Origin: Tardiphaga sp. P9-11
GTDB lineage: Bacteria > Pseudomonadota > Alphaproteobacteria > Rhizobiales > Xanthobacteraceae
Assembly (NCBI RefSeq): GCF_008329525.1
Contig: NZ_NPKQ01000006.1
Location: forward strand, 62,001 to 126,000
DNA: 64,000 bases
Direction: 5' to 3'
Under the pieces are notes generated by a model. That model ran no database searches, was not told where the DNA came from, and saw only the letters and a list, made by a program, of their open reading frames with translations. Positions 1-9,182 of the stretch are shown in pieces. Made by a program: the position numbers and the translations under genes. Each line of letters opens with the position of its first letter. The first letter of the stretch is position 1.

Positions 1-233
1 AGGCCCAAGGGTGCAACGGGCACCCGGCGTTCCGCACGCCCTCTCACAGGAGGGCGGGAATGCAAGAGATGACGGCGCCCCCCCCGCCGTAAATAATGGG
101 GGTGATGTCGCATGTCTGAAGAGCAGTGGCTGTTTGAAATTCACATCAGCAACGACGCGCAGGCGTCAGAGGGATCCCTCCCTCAAGCACTGCGCAGCTG
201 CGCTGCTTGAGGGAGGGAGGGAGAAGAACCGCC
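1..233. repeat. Gene-free edge region, probable decayed dispersed repeat plus palindrome
   Basis: No convincing gene is visible here. Bases 1-60 (a cacccggcgttcc core followed by ccctct, caca and agaggg-like bases) resemble a GC-rich intergenic element I know from Bradyrhizobium genomes; that identification is from memory. Bases 176-217 form a hairpin with a perfect 14-bp stem (176-189 with 204-217) whose loop is itself self-complementary. It lies just beyond the degP stop codon and could stop degP transcription, but no T-run follows the stem on either strand. Confidence 0.45.
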
Positions 234-1772
234 CTACTGCACGCTCAGCGCCACGAAGCGCAGCTCACCTTCGGCATTTGATACCAGCAGCAAGACCGAT
301 TTCTTGCCGTCCTTCTTCAAGGCATCGACGCGCTTCTTGACGTCGGCGGCATTGGTCACTGCCTCCTGCGCGACCTCGACGATGACATCGCCGGCGGCCA
401 GGCGCTTCTCGGCCGCGTCGGAGCCGGCGTCCACACCAGTCACGATCACGCCCTTCACGCTGTCCTTGATCTTGTACTTGGTGCGCAGATCCTTGCTGAG
501 GCCGGTGAGATCGAGACCCAGCGCCTTCTGGGTCGCCGGCTTCTCGGCTTCCGGCGTGGACTTGATCGACGCCTGCACCGGCTTGTCGTCTTCCAGGCGG
601 CCGAGGGTGACCTGTTTGGTCTCTTCCTTGCCCTTGCGGATGATCAGCACATTGACCGCCTTGCCGACTGTGGTGCCGGCGACGATGCGCGACAGGTCCT
701 TCGGCTCCTTGACGTCACGGCCATCGAATTTGATGACCACATCGCCGGGCTCGAGGCCGGCAGGCTTGGCCGGGCCCTTGTCGTCGACGCCGGCGATCAG
801 CGCACCACGCGCCGGCTTGATGTTCAGGCTCTCGGCGATCTCGTCGGTGACCGGCTGGATGCGTACGCCGAGCCAGCCGCGGCGGACTTCCTTGTATTCG
901 CGCAACTGCTCGATGACGCCGACCACGGTCTTCGACGGCACGGCGAAGCCGAGGCCGATGGAGCCGCCGGTGGGCGAGATGATCAGCGTGTTTACGCCGA
1001 CCACTTCGCCTTCGAGGTTGAACAGCGGACCGCCCGAATTGCCGCGATTGATCGAGGCGTCGGTCTGGATGTAGCTGTCATAGGGACTGTTATTGCTGAT
1101 CTCGCGGTTACGCGCTGAGACGATGCCCGCAGTAACGCTGCCGCCGAGCGAGAACGGATTGCCGATGGCGATCACCCATTCGCCGAGGCGCAGCTTCTCG
1201 CTATCGCCGAATTTCACGGCAACAACCGGCTTCACCGGGGTGAACTTCAGCACGGCCAGATCGGTCTTCTTGTCGACGCCGACCAGCTCCGCCTTGATCT
1301 TGGTGCCATCATTCATGATGACGGTGATCTCGTCGGCGCCATCGATGACGTGGTTGTTGGTGACGACAATGCCGGATGCGTCGATAATGAAACCGGAGCC
1401 GAGCGAATTGGTCTTGCGCGGCTGCATGCCGCCATTCTTCTCGCCACCGGGGCGACCACCGCGGTTCTTGAAGAAGTCGTCGAAGAACTCCTCGAACGGC
1501 GACCCTGGCGGCAATTGCGGCATCGCCCCGCGGCCACCGCCCTCGCCCTTGTCGCTGTTCTTCGCCTCGACGGTGGAGGTGGTCGAGATATTGACCACCG
1601 AATCGATCACTTTCTCGGCGACATCAGCAATCCCATCCGGGCCGCGGGCCGAGGCCGGCGCGGAGAATGCGGCAACCGCAGCGCAAAAACAAAGAGCCGT
1701 CAGGAGCGGACGCAGGCCGCCATACGACGCACGGCGCGAGACAGGGCTCAGAGTGGGGTGAGCGATGGACAT
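234..1772 (-). CDS. degP: DegP/HtrA-family periplasmic serine endoprotease (Do-like)
   Basis: Periplasmic protease and chaperone of envelope quality control. The 512-residue product has an N-terminal signal-like hydrophobic segment (about residues 20-43, ending near an Ala-Ser-Ala cleavage site), a Gly-rich and acidic linker with Phe-Phe pairs, a trypsin-like domain with His141 (NNHVIDG), Asp171 (TDLAVL) and Ser246 (GNSGGPL), then two PDZ domains. I chose the ATG at 1772 because it has GGAG nine bases upstream and yields a clean signal peptide; an earlier in-frame start at 1904 lacks this support. It is the last gene of the hflK-hflC-DUF2065-degP series, consistent with a joint role in membrane protein quality control. 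Confidence 0.95.
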   Translation of the reverse strand: MSIAHPTLSPVSRRASYGGLRPLLTALCFCAAVAAFSAPASARGPDGIADVAEKVIDSVVNISTTSTVEAKNSDKGEGGGRGAMPQLPPGSPFEEFFDDFFKNRGGRPGGEKNGGMQPRKTNSLGSGFIIDASGIVVTNNHVIDGADEITVIMNDGTKIKAELVGVDKKTDLAVLKFTPVKPVVAVKFGDSEKLRLGEWVIAIGNPFSLGGSVTAGIVSARNREISNNSPYDSYIQTDASINRGNSGGPLFNLEGEVVGVNTLIISPTGGSIGLGFAVPSKTVVGVIEQLREYKEVRRGWLGVRIQPVTDEIAESLNIKPARGALIAGVDDKGPAKPAGLEPGDVVIKFDGRDVKEPKDLSRIVAGTTVGKAVNVLIIRKGKEETKQVTLGRLEDDKPVQASIKSTPEAEKPATQKALGLDLTGLSKDLRTKYKIKDSVKGVIVTGVDAGSDAAEKRLAAGDVIVEVAQEAVTNAADVKKRVDALKKDGKKSVLLLVSNAEGELRFVALSVQ

Positions 1773-1961
1773 GTCGGAAACGTCTCCAAAAGAGAGTCGG
1801 CAAATTTCATTGAGAGTGCGCCCGAACGGCGACATCGCGCAAGTCTTCGCGCGGGCCATCCGGGTGCCCCATCTGGAACGCGGATTGCGGCGGAATGCAG
1901 ACACAAAGGTGCACGATCTCGTTGATCGGCAACAGCTTTTTTGAATGATCGGGGACCGCCG

Positions 1962-2162
1962 CTAGCGTCGGATCGCCCAGATCAGGATCAGACCACCGAC
2001 CGCCGAGACCAGGCCGGCGATACGCAGGATATTGTCAGGGCTCTGCAACGCGCTCTTCATGGCGCGGCGCATCCATCCAGGAAATGCCAGGAACAGGATG
2101 CCTTCAAATACGAGCAAGACGCCGATGCCGATGAGGAAGTCGGCAAACGCTATGGACCTCAT
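1962..2162 (-). CDS. DUF2065 family small inner-membrane protein (YjeT-like)
   Basis: A 66-residue protein with two hydrophobic helices (about residues 5-28 and 46-64) separated by a short basic loop, typical in size and composition of DUF2065. Function is unknown, but the family commonly sits beside hflK/hflC and degP-type genes, as here, which suggests a role linked to the FtsH-HflKC complex. The ATG at 2162 gives the usual family length. A terminator-like hairpin separates it from hflC, so it may be expressed by read-through or from its own promoter with degP. Confidence 0.85.
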   Translation of the reverse strand: MRSIAFADFLIGIGVLLVFEGILFLAFPGWMRRAMKSALQSPDNILRIAGLVSAVGGLILIWAIRR

Positions 2163-2237
2163 CCGACTTCCACTCCCGAACCTTCGCACCCTGGCCGCAG
2201 TTTCTTGGCAGTTTTCTTGGCGCTTTTCTGAAAACAA

Positions 2238-2268
2238 ATGAGGCGCACCGTGTGACGGTACGCCTCAT
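2238..2268 (-). terminator. Stem-loop terminator/attenuator between hflC and DUF2065
   Basis: A 13-bp stem with one mismatch (2238-2250 with 2256-2268) and a 5-base loop. Read on the minus strand the stem is followed directly by TTGTTTTC, the layout of an intrinsic terminator. It lies between the hflC stop and the DUF2065 start, so it probably lowers transcription of DUF2065 and degP relative to hflKC. Confidence 0.7.
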
Positions 2269-2331
2269 CCTTAGATCAGAGTGGCAGCGAACGCAAAACG
2301 GGTATCTGTGTAAGCTTAATTGACGACGTCG

Positions 2332-3225
2332 TTACTGGGGCTTTGCCGCGGGGGGCTTGCCCGACGGATTGGCGAAGAAGCGGAAGAACTCCGAATCCGG
2401 CCGCAGCAGGAAGCGGGTGTCGTTGCTCTTCAATCCGTTCTCGTAGGCGGTCATCGAGCGATAGAACGCGAAGAACTCCGGATCCTGACCGTAAGATTCG
2501 GCGAACAGGCGGTTGCGCTCGCCGTCGCCGGCACCACGGGTCTGTTCAGCCGTCGAGTTCGCATCGGCGATGATGACCGTTGCTTCACGATCGGCCTTGG
2601 AGCGAATCTCCTGCGCCTTCTGGCCACCGCCAGCGCGGAACTCGGCAGCTTCCCGCTGACGCTCGGTCTGCATCCGCTGATACACCGCCTGGCTGTTGGC
2701 CTCCGGCAGATCGGCGCGGCGGATACGAACGTCGACGACGGAGATGCCGTAGCCGTCGGCTTCCTTGTCGAGCTGCTCGCGGATCTTGTTCATCAGGTTC
2801 TCGCGCTCGTCGCGCACGATCTGGATGAAGGTGACCTCGCCGAGCACACGACGCATCGCGGCGTTGAGCAGCGTGGTGAGCTGGATGTTGGCCGCCTGGA
2901 TCGAGCCGATGCTCTGGTAGAAGCGCAACGCGTTCTTGATCTTGTAGCGGGCGAAGGCATCGACCACCAGACGACGCTGGTCATTGGCGATGATTTCCTG
3001 CGCCGGGTTTTCCAGATCGAGGATACGCTTGTCGATCGAGATCACGCTGTCGATGAACGGGATCTTGAAGTTCAGACCTGGCTCGGTGACCACGCGGACG
3101 GGCTCGCCGAGTCGCACCACGAGGGCCTGTTCAGTCTGGCGCACCGTATAGATCGAGCCGAAGCCCACGATGACCAGCACCAGCACTACAATCAGTGCAA
3201 CGATACCTGAGATGCCGGTTTTCAT
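2332..3225 (-). CDS. hflC: HflC, SPFH-domain subunit of the FtsH modulator complex
   Basis: Partner of HflK in the large inner-membrane complex that encloses and modulates the FtsH AAA protease. The 297-residue product has one N-terminal membrane helix (about residues 7-28) followed by an SPFH/prohibitin domain and a long Ala/Glu/Arg-rich helical region, matching normal HflC length. A Pro/Lys-rich tail (KPPAAKPQ) ends the protein. Its ATG overlaps the hflK stop by four bases, so the two subunits are probably translationally coupled. Confidence 0.95.
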   Translation of the reverse strand: MKTGISGIVALIVVLVLVIVGFGSIYTVRQTEQALVVRLGEPVRVVTEPGLNFKIPFIDSVISIDKRILDLENPAQEIIANDQRRLVVDAFARYKIKNALRFYQSIGSIQAANIQLTTLLNAAMRRVLGEVTFIQIVRDERENLMNKIREQLDKEADGYGISVVDVRIRRADLPEANSQAVYQRMQTERQREAAEFRAGGGQKAQEIRSKADREATVIIADANSTAEQTRGAGDGERNRLFAESYGQDPEFFAFYRSMTAYENGLKSNDTRFLLRPDSEFFRFFANPSGKPPAAKPQ

Positions 3226-4376
3226 CGGGTGCTCCCGCTCTGCTGAGGCTGACCAGATGGCGCCGGAGGCTGACGCCGTGGCGTCAGTTCATTCAAGGGA
3301 AGATAAGGCACAACGCCTTGCGAAGCGCCGGCACCCTGGCCGCCGTCATAGACCAGCTTCTCGGCACCGCCGAGGATCCGCTCCATGGTTTCGAGATAGA
3401 TACGCTGACGGGTCACGTCCGGCGCCTTCTTGTACTCGTCATAGACCTTCAGGAAGCGCGCGCTCTGGCCCTTGGCTTCGGCGATCGCCTGTTCGCGATA
3501 GCCTTCGGCGACCTGCAGGATCTGCGCAGCACGACCGCGCGCATCGGGAACGACGCGGTTGGTATAGGTCTGGGCTTCGTTCTGCAGGCGCTGGGCGTCG
3601 GCCTGAGCCGCCTGCACGTCACGGAACGCATCGATCACCTGTGCCGGCGGATCGACCTTCTGCAGCTGGACCTGCTGGATCAGGACGCCCGCGCTATAGC
3701 CGTCGAGCGTCTTCTGCATCAGTTCCTGCACCTGGGTTTCGGTGGTGGTGCGTGCGCCGGTGAGGATCGGCTGAATGTTGGCGCGGCCAACAACTTCACG
3801 CATCACGCTTTCGGCGACCGCTTTCACGGTGCCTTCGGGGTTCTGGATGTTGAACAGGAAGTTGCCTACACCGTCGGGCTTGATACGCCACAGCACGGTG
3901 AAGTCGACATCGACGATATTCTCGTCGCCGGTCAGCATCAGGCTCTCTTCCGGCACATCCCGGATGGTGCGGCCACGGCGACCGGTGTCTTCCAGGATCG
4001 ACATGCCGACCGACAGGGTCGATACGCGCAGCGCCTTCGGCAAGAGCACGGTCTCGATCGGATAAGGCAGATGATAATTCAGGCCGGGCTGCACAGTGCG
4101 GACATGCTTGCCAAAACGGAGAACGACACCGAGCTCTTCCGACTGCACGCGGAAGAAACCAGACAGCCCCCAGATCACCAGCGCCACGACGAGCACGAGT
4201 GCGATGCCCATGCCGCTGACGAAACCGCCCGGCAGCATCGACTGCAGACGGTCCTGCCCCTTGCGCAGCAGATCCTCAAGATCAGGCGGCCTCGGTCCGG
4301 ACGATTGCGGACCAGAACCCCAAGGTCCCTTTGGACCAGAGCCCCATGGGCCTCCGCCTTGATTCTTCCACGGCAT
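3222..4376 (-). CDS. hflK: HflK, SPFH-domain subunit of the FtsH modulator complex
   Basis: The 384-residue product starts with a Gly/Pro/Trp-rich cytoplasmic segment (MPWKNQGGGPWG and related repeats), typical of HflK, then one membrane helix (about residues 60-80) and the SPFH domain. Acting with HflC it modulates FtsH degradation of membrane proteins. I place the start at 4376 because MPWKNQ is the classical HflK N-terminus; a longer reading to 4427 adds an untypical Arg/Cys-rich stretch. A gap of about 150 bases separates it from folA, so it may have its own promoter. The C-terminal tail is Pro/Gln-rich. Confidence 0.95.
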   Translation of the reverse strand: MPWKNQGGGPWGSGPKGPWGSGPQSSGPRPPDLEDLLRKGQDRLQSMLPGGFVSGMGIALVLVVALVIWGLSGFFRVQSEELGVVLRFGKHVRTVQPGLNYHLPYPIETVLLPKALRVSTLSVGMSILEDTGRRGRTIRDVPEESLMLTGDENIVDVDFTVLWRIKPDGVGNFLFNIQNPEGTVKAVAESVMREVVGRANIQPILTGARTTTETQVQELMQKTLDGYSAGVLIQQVQLQKVDPPAQVIDAFRDVQAAQADAQRLQNEAQTYTNRVVPDARGRAAQILQVAEGYREQAIAEAKGQSARFLKVYDEYKKAPDVTRQRIYLETMERILGGAEKLVYDGGQGAGASQGVVPYLPLNELTPRRQPPAPSGQPQQSGSTR

Positions 4377-4529
4377 ACAACACTCTCCTCTGCGCGGCCG
4401 GACATACCGGTCTCGCCACGTCTGCATGGCTTTATAGGGGACGACCCCAGCTCTTACAACGCGGGGTTCTTGACTGCTGGAGCTATGCCCGAGGCCGCAA
4501 AAGTCAATGTTAACGGGCGGAAAACGCAG

Positions 4530-5045
4530 TTAACGAGGCTCTCTCCGGCAATATGTCACATAGGAGAAATCGACGCTGTCCTCGCCCGCCGCCGCGTTCC
4601 TGACGCGCGCCACTTCTTCCCACACAGCGAGATCTACCGGCGGCATAAAGGTATCACCGATGGGCTTCGCGTGAACTTCGGTGACTTCGAGACGGTCGGC
4701 GATCCCCATCCATTGGGCATAGATCTCGGCGCCGCCGATCACGGCAATCTCAGTGACCAAACGCCGCAGCGCATCGCCAGTTGCCACCGCGCGTGCATCG
4801 GTAAGCGACGTGGTGACTACGGCTCCTGCGGCCTGATAGCCCGCATTGCGTGTGATGATGATATTGGTGCGTCCCGGCAGCGGTCGCTTCGGAAACGACT
4901 CGTATGTCTTGCGCCCCATCACGATCGGCTTACCCATCGTCAGCGCCTTCAAGCGCTGCATGTCCGACTTCAGCCGCCATGGAATGGCATTGCCCTGCCC
5001 GATCACGCCGTTCTCGGCGATGGCATAGATGAGGACGATGTTCAT
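4530..5045 (-). CDS. folA: Dihydrofolate reductase
   Basis: Reduces dihydrofolate to tetrahydrofolate with NADPH, regenerating the cofactor that thymidylate synthase (thyA, two genes upstream) oxidises. The 171-residue product has the usual N-terminal signature (IAENGVIG, then IPWRL, followed by KSDM with the substrate-binding acidic residue) and the NADPH-binding MGRKTYESF segment. Length is normal. The start overlaps the preceding acetyltransferase stop by four bases, so thyA, the GNAT gene and folA form one translationally coupled unit. Confidence 0.96.
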   Translation of the reverse strand: MNIVLIYAIAENGVIGQGNAIPWRLKSDMQRLKALTMGKPIVMGRKTYESFPKRPLPGRTNIIITRNAGYQAAGAVVTTSLTDARAVATGDALRRLVTEIAVIGGAEIYAQWMGIADRLEVTEVHAKPIGDTFMPPVDLAVWEEVARVRNAAAGEDSVDFSYVTYCRREPR

Positions 5046-5533
5046 GACGTGGTGCCACGCGACGCCAGTTCACGAAGCGCGTCGCCGCTCACTTTGCAGG
5101 CCGTCCACTCGTCCATCATCTTCGCGCCTATCGATTTGTAGAACGCGATCGATGCCGCATTCCAGTTCAACACCGACCACTCGAACTGCGTCCAGCCCTT
5201 GTCGACACAGCGCTGCGCCAGCTTGACCATCAGGGCTTTGCCAATGCCATGGCCGCGGTGCCCGGGGCGCACGAACAGATCTTCAAGGTAGATGCCGTGA
5301 CGTCCCCGGAACGACGAAAAATTGAGGAACCAGAGTGTAAATCCGACGGGCTCGCCATCCCATTCCGCGATGTCGCAATAGACCTGCGGCTGCGGACCGA
5401 ACAGCGCCGCGGCGATTACAGCCTCTGTGGCATCGACCTGGTGCGAGAGCTTCTGATATTCCGCCAATTCACGCACGAAACTGAAAACAAGCGCGGATTC
5501 ATCGTCCCTTGCCGCGCGAATGAGAAGGCTCAC
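5042..5533 (-). CDS. GNAT family N-acetyltransferase
   Basis: A 163-residue single-domain GNAT acetyltransferase. The acetyl-CoA pyrophosphate loop is visible as [13 protein letters not shown] (about residues 88-100, the RxxGxG/A pattern), followed by a C-terminal NxxAxxFY-like motif ([15 protein letters not shown]). It resembles the diamine/spermidine and thialysine acetyltransferase branch (YLEDLFVRP), but the substrate is not determinable. It is locked between thyA and folA with four-base overlaps on both sides, unusual company for a GNAT gene. Confidence 0.88.
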   Translation of the reverse strand: MSLLIRAARDDESALVFSFVRELAEYQKLSHQVDATEAVIAAALFGPQPQVYCDIAEWDGEPVGFTLWFLNFSSFRGRHGIYLEDLFVRPGHRGHGIGKALMVKLAQRCVDKGWTQFEWSVLNWNAASIAFYKSIGAKMMDEWTACKVSGDALRELASRGTTS

Positions 5534-6324
5534 ACCGCGACCTCGGCCTTGATATGAGGATGCGGATCGTAGCCTTCGAGGGTGAAATCCTCAAAGCGAA
5601 ACGCGAAGATGTCCTTCACGTCCGGATTGATCTTCATCACCGGCAGCACACGCGTCGGCCGCGTCAATTGCAGCCGCGCCTGGTCCAGATGGTTGGAATA
5701 GAGGTGCGCATCGCCAAGCGTATGGACAAAGTCGCCAGCCTTCAGGCCCGTGACCTGCGCGATCATCATCGTCAGCAGCGCGTAGGACGCGATGTTGAAG
5801 GGCACGCCCAGAAACACGTCGGCGGAGCGCTGATAAAGCTGGCAGGAGAGCTTGCCGTTGGCGACGTAGAACTGAAACAGGCAGTGGCACGGCGGCAGCG
5901 CCATCTTGTCGATCTCGGCGGGATTCCATGCCGTAACGATCAGCCGGCGCGAGTCCGGATTGCGCTTGATCATGTCAATGACATTGGCGATCTGATCGAT
6001 CGTGCGCCCGTCGGCCGTGGGCCATGAACGCCACTGCGAACCGTAGACCGGACCGAGATCGCCATTGGCATCCGCCCACTCGTCCCAGATCGAGACGCCA
6101 TTGTCCTTGAGGTATTTGATGTTGGTGTCGCCCGCCAAAAACCACAGCAGCTCGTGGATGATCGCTTTGAGCGACAGCTTCTTGGTGGTCAGGACGGGGA
6201 AGCCATCGCTGAGCTTGAAACGCATCTGATGCCCAAACACGGACAGCGTACCTGTGCCGGTGCGATCGTGCTTCTCGGCGCCGTCGCTCAGGATTCGCTC
6301 TAGCAGGTCGTGATACTGGTTCAT
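5530..6324 (-). CDS. thyA: Thymidylate synthase
   Basis: Converts dUMP to dTMP with methylene-tetrahydrofolate. The 264-residue product matches the E. coli enzyme in length and places the catalytic cysteine in [12 protein letters not shown] at residue 146. The phosphate-binding [13 protein letters not shown] segment and the C-terminal [10 protein letters not shown] are also intact. It is the first gene of the thyA-GNAT-folA unit; the roughly 170 bases upstream must hold the operon promoter. Confidence 0.97.
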   Translation of the reverse strand: MNQYHDLLERILSDGAEKHDRTGTGTLSVFGHQMRFKLSDGFPVLTTKKLSLKAIIHELLWFLAGDTNIKYLKDNGVSIWDEWADANGDLGPVYGSQWRSWPTADGRTIDQIANVIDMIKRNPDSRRLIVTAWNPAEIDKMALPPCHCLFQFYVANGKLSCQLYQRSADVFLGVPFNIASYALLTMMIAQVTGLKAGDFVHTLGDAHLYSNHLDQARLQLTRPTRVLPVMKINPDVKDIFAFRFEDFTLEGYDPHPHIKAEVAV

Positions 6325-6435
6325 GGTCGATCTTGCGGGCTTGTGAGCGGACGAACTTATCGCCTTCGCCGGTGGTCGGACACGCCGATTCCCGGATTAT
6401 ACCCGGAAAAGTGTGTTCCTGCCCCGCAAACGACA

Positions 6436-6465
6436 AGGGCCGGATCCCCCTAGGGATCCGGCCCT
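6436..6465 (-). terminator. Stem-loop downstream of tctC
   Basis: A perfect 12-bp stem (6436-6447 with 6454-6465) with a six-base loop. It lies 28 bases past the tctC stop and upstream of the thyA promoter region, so it most likely ends the tct transcript. The bases after the stem on the minus strand (TGTCGTTTGC) are only moderately T-rich. Confidence 0.65.
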
Positions 6466-6492
6466 GAAACCAACCGGTGAACCGGTTCCCGA

Positions 6493-7476
6493 TCAGTTGG
6501 CGGGCTTCAGCACAGCCGACCACTTCTCGACTTCGCTCTTCACCAGGGTGCCGAGCGCCGTCTGGGTGCGCGCTTCCGGCTTCGGAATGTCCGAGCCCAG
6601 ATCAGCGAGACGCTTCCTGACGTTCTCGTCGTCCAGCGCCTTGGCGGCGGCGGCGTTCAGCTTGGCGGTGATCGCCGCGGGCGTGCCCTTGGGCGCAAAG
6701 ATCGCGTTCCAGGCCGAGGCCTGATACTTCGGCAGGCCAGCTTCCGCAGTGGTCGGAAGATCCGGCAACGACGGGTTACGCTCCGGCGTTGCGACGGCAT
6801 AGGCCTTGATCGTGCCGCCCTTGACCTGCGGAACGGCGTTGACGATCTGGTCGCACATATAGTCGACCTGACCGCCGACCAGCGCATTCATCGCCGGACC
6901 GGTACCGTTGAACGGCACGCCGGTCGGCTTGATATCCAGAACCGAGCTGAGCAGTTCGCACGACGAATACGACACCGAGCCGACGCCGGCATGGGCCATG
7001 TTCAACTTGTCGCTGTTCGCCTTCACATAAGTGACGAATTCCTTGAGATCCTTCGGCGCGAAATCCTTCTTTGCCAGGATTAGAATTGGCGTGCCGGCCA
7101 GCAGCGCGACCGGCTCGAAATCCTTCTCGGGGTGATAAGCGAGCTTCGGATATAGCGGCACGGCCGCAGCATGGGTGCCCATGTGGCCGGTGATGATCGT
7201 GTAGCCATCATTGGCCGCACGCGCCGCACGCGTCGCGCCGGTCGTGCCACCGGCACCGACAACGTTCTCGATGATGATCTGCTGGCCGAGCGTCTTCGAC
7301 ATATCGGCAGCGACGATGCGCGCGATGACGTCGGTGGGGCCACCGGCCGCGAACGGCACGATCATGGTGATGTTGCGGGTTGGGTACTCCTGCGCCTGAG
7401 CAGCGGTTGCCAACACGCCGAAGCCGGCGACTGCCGCCAGGCCGCTGATCGCAACTCTGCGATTGAACAACTTCAT
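6493..7476 (-). CDS. tctC: Tripartite tricarboxylate transporter substrate-binding protein (Bug/TctC family)
   Basis: Periplasmic solute receptor that delivers a carboxylate to the TctAB membrane complex. The 327-residue product has a signal peptide (MKLFNRRVAISG, a hydrophobic core, AQAQ cleavage region), then YPTRNITMIVPFAAGGPTD, the hallmark N-terminus of Bug proteins that includes the ligand-contacting loop. I chose the ATG at 7476 because GGAGGA lies 8-9 bases upstream; the longer reading to 7665 has no such site and would bury the signal peptide. Ligand unknown (citrate, other di/tricarboxylates or aromatic acids are family options). Confidence 0.93.
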   Translation of the reverse strand: MKLFNRRVAISGLAAVAGFGVLATAAQAQEYPTRNITMIVPFAAGGPTDVIARIVAADMSKTLGQQIIIENVVGAGGTTGATRAARAANDGYTIITGHMGTHAAAVPLYPKLAYHPEKDFEPVALLAGTPILILAKKDFAPKDLKEFVTYVKANSDKLNMAHAGVGSVSYSSCELLSSVLDIKPTGVPFNGTGPAMNALVGGQVDYMCDQIVNAVPQVKGGTIKAYAVATPERNPSLPDLPTTAEAGLPKYQASAWNAIFAPKGTPAAITAKLNAAAAKALDDENVRKRLADLGSDIPKPEARTQTALGTLVKSEVEKWSAVLKPAN

Positions 7477-7542
7477 TTGATTTCCTCCGAAAATGTTTTT
7501 GCCGCGAAAATGCCGACAGTCGCGGGACTGAATACATGCAAA

Positions 7543-7569
7543 GGCCCGAAGTCTATTCGACTTCGGGCC
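7543..7569 (-). terminator. Intercistronic stem-loop between tctA and tctC
   Basis: A perfect 11-bp stem (7543-7553 with 7559-7569) and five-base loop in the 127-base gap between tctA and tctC. No long T-run follows on the minus strand. In transporter operons such hairpins often protect or partly terminate mRNA so the binding protein is made in excess; that role is inferred here. Confidence 0.55.
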
Positions 7570-7603
7570 GTGGCGTAACGACGCAGATGCGTGGTGAAGC
7601 TTG

Positions 7604-9169
7604 TCAGCTCTCAGATTCAACGAAGACTTCGTCGCGCTTCTTCCGCAGTGCGGGAAGCACCGCAAGGATCAGCAGGAACGCCGAGATCGCCATCAGGGTG
7701 GCCGACAACGGACGGGTGAAGAACACCGTCGCATCGCCGCGCGAGATCAGCAGAGCACGACGCAGATTTTCTTCCATCAGCGGGCCGAGCACCATGCCGA
7801 GCAGCAATGGCGCCGGTTCGAAGTCATGCTTGATCAGCCAGTAGCCGAGCAAACCGAATACGCCGGCAAGCACCACGTCCATCGGAGCGTTGTTCACCGA
7901 ATAGATGCCGATGCTGCAGAACACCACAATCGACGGGAACATCAGCCGATACGGCACGCGTAGCAGTCGGACCCAGATGCCGACCATCGGCAGGTTGATG
8001 ACCAGCAGCATCAGGTTGCCGATCCACATCGAGGCGATCATGCCCCAGACCAGCTCGGGCTGCTTCTGCATCACCTGCGGACCGGGCACGATGCCATGAA
8101 TGGTCATCGCACCAACCATCAGCGCCATCACGGCATTGGGCGGAATGCCGAGCGTCAACAGTGGAATGAACGATGTCTGCGCTGCAGCATTGTTCGCGCT
8201 TTCCGGTGCGGCAACGCCTTCGATGGCACCACGGCCGAACCGCTCCGGATGCTTCGACAGCTTCTTCTCAAGCGTATAGGCCGCGAAAGACGCGATGACC
8301 GCGCCGCCACCCGGCAGAATGCCGAGGATGGAACCGAGCACGGTGCCGCGCAGAATGGCCGGCGCGGAGTCTTTCATATCCTTCTTGGTCGGCATCAGGC
8401 CCGTGACCTTCTGCTGAACCAGTTGCCGATCTTCCTCGCCACCAGCATCCAGATTGCGGATGATTTCGGCAAAGCCGAACAGGCCCATGGCGACCGTGGC
8501 AAAGCCAAGACCATCGGCAAGTTCGGGGATGTTGAACGACATGCGCGAGGCGCCGGTCTCGATATCGGAACCGACCATCGACAGCAGCAGACCGAACACG
8601 ATCATCGCGATCGCCTTCAGTACCGAGCCTTTGGCGAGCACCACCGCGAAGATCAGACCCAGGACCATCAGCGAGAAGTATTCGGCAGGTCCGAAAGCCA
8701 GCGCGAGCTTGGTCAGCGGTGCGCCGAGCACAGCGATCAGTACCGTCGAGACACAACCAGCGAAGAACGAGCCGATTGCCGCGATCGCGAGTGCCGGACC
8801 GGCGCGGCCCTGCTTGGCCATCTGGAAGCCATCGAGCGCGGTGACGACCGAACCGGCTTCACCAGGAATATTGACGAGGATCGACGTGGTCGAACCACCA
8901 TACTGCGCGCCGTAATAGATGCCGGCAAGCATGATCAGCGCGCCGACAGGCGGCAGACCGAACGTAATCGGCAGCAGCATGGCCACCGTGGCGATGGTGC
9001 CGATACCGGGCAACACGCCGACCAGCGTGCCAACCAGCGCACCGATCAGACAGAGCAGAATGTTGATGGGAATTGGAATCGACATGCCGCCAAGCAACGG
9101 CGGTGCCCACTGCACAAACTGGAAGACGGTCGCGAAGCCGAGACCAAGATTGGAGAACAGATCACCCAT
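7604..9169 (-). CDS. tctA: Tripartite tricarboxylate transporter large permease TctA
   Basis: The large membrane subunit of a TTT-family secondary transporter, which uses the ion gradient to import a carboxylate bound by TctC. The 521-residue product is almost entirely hydrophobic with about 11-12 helices, carries the conserved [17 protein letters not shown] motif near residue 50 and a second [13 protein letters not shown] motif near residue 280. Length is at the upper end of the normal range. tctB lies 13 bases upstream; tctC follows after 127 bases. The order tctB-tctA-tctC puts the receptor last. Confidence 0.94.
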   Translation of the reverse strand: MGDLFSNLGLGFATVFQFVQWAPPLLGGMSIPIPINILLCLIGALVGTLVGVLPGIGTIATVAMLLPITFGLPPVGALIMLAGIYYGAQYGGSTTSILVNIPGEAGSVVTALDGFQMAKQGRAGPALAIAAIGSFFAGCVSTVLIAVLGAPLTKLALAFGPAEYFSLMVLGLIFAVVLAKGSVLKAIAMIVFGLLLSMVGSDIETGASRMSFNIPELADGLGFATVAMGLFGFAEIIRNLDAGGEEDRQLVQQKVTGLMPTKKDMKDSAPAILRGTVLGSILGILPGGGAVIASFAAYTLEKKLSKHPERFGRGAIEGVAAPESANNAAAQTSFIPLLTLGIPPNAVMALMVGAMTIHGIVPGPQVMQKQPELVWGMIASMWIGNLMLLVINLPMVGIWVRLLRVPYRLMFPSIVVFCSIGIYSVNNAPMDVVLAGVFGLLGYWLIKHDFEPAPLLLGMVLGPLMEENLRRALLISRGDATVFFTRPLSATLMAISAFLLILAVLPALRKKRDEVFVESES

Positions 9170-9182
9170 AGCGCCCTCGCCT

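Noticed and set aside
3195-5141. A 648-codon open frame on the plus strand
   Set aside because: It runs antisense across hflK, folA and part of the GNAT gene.
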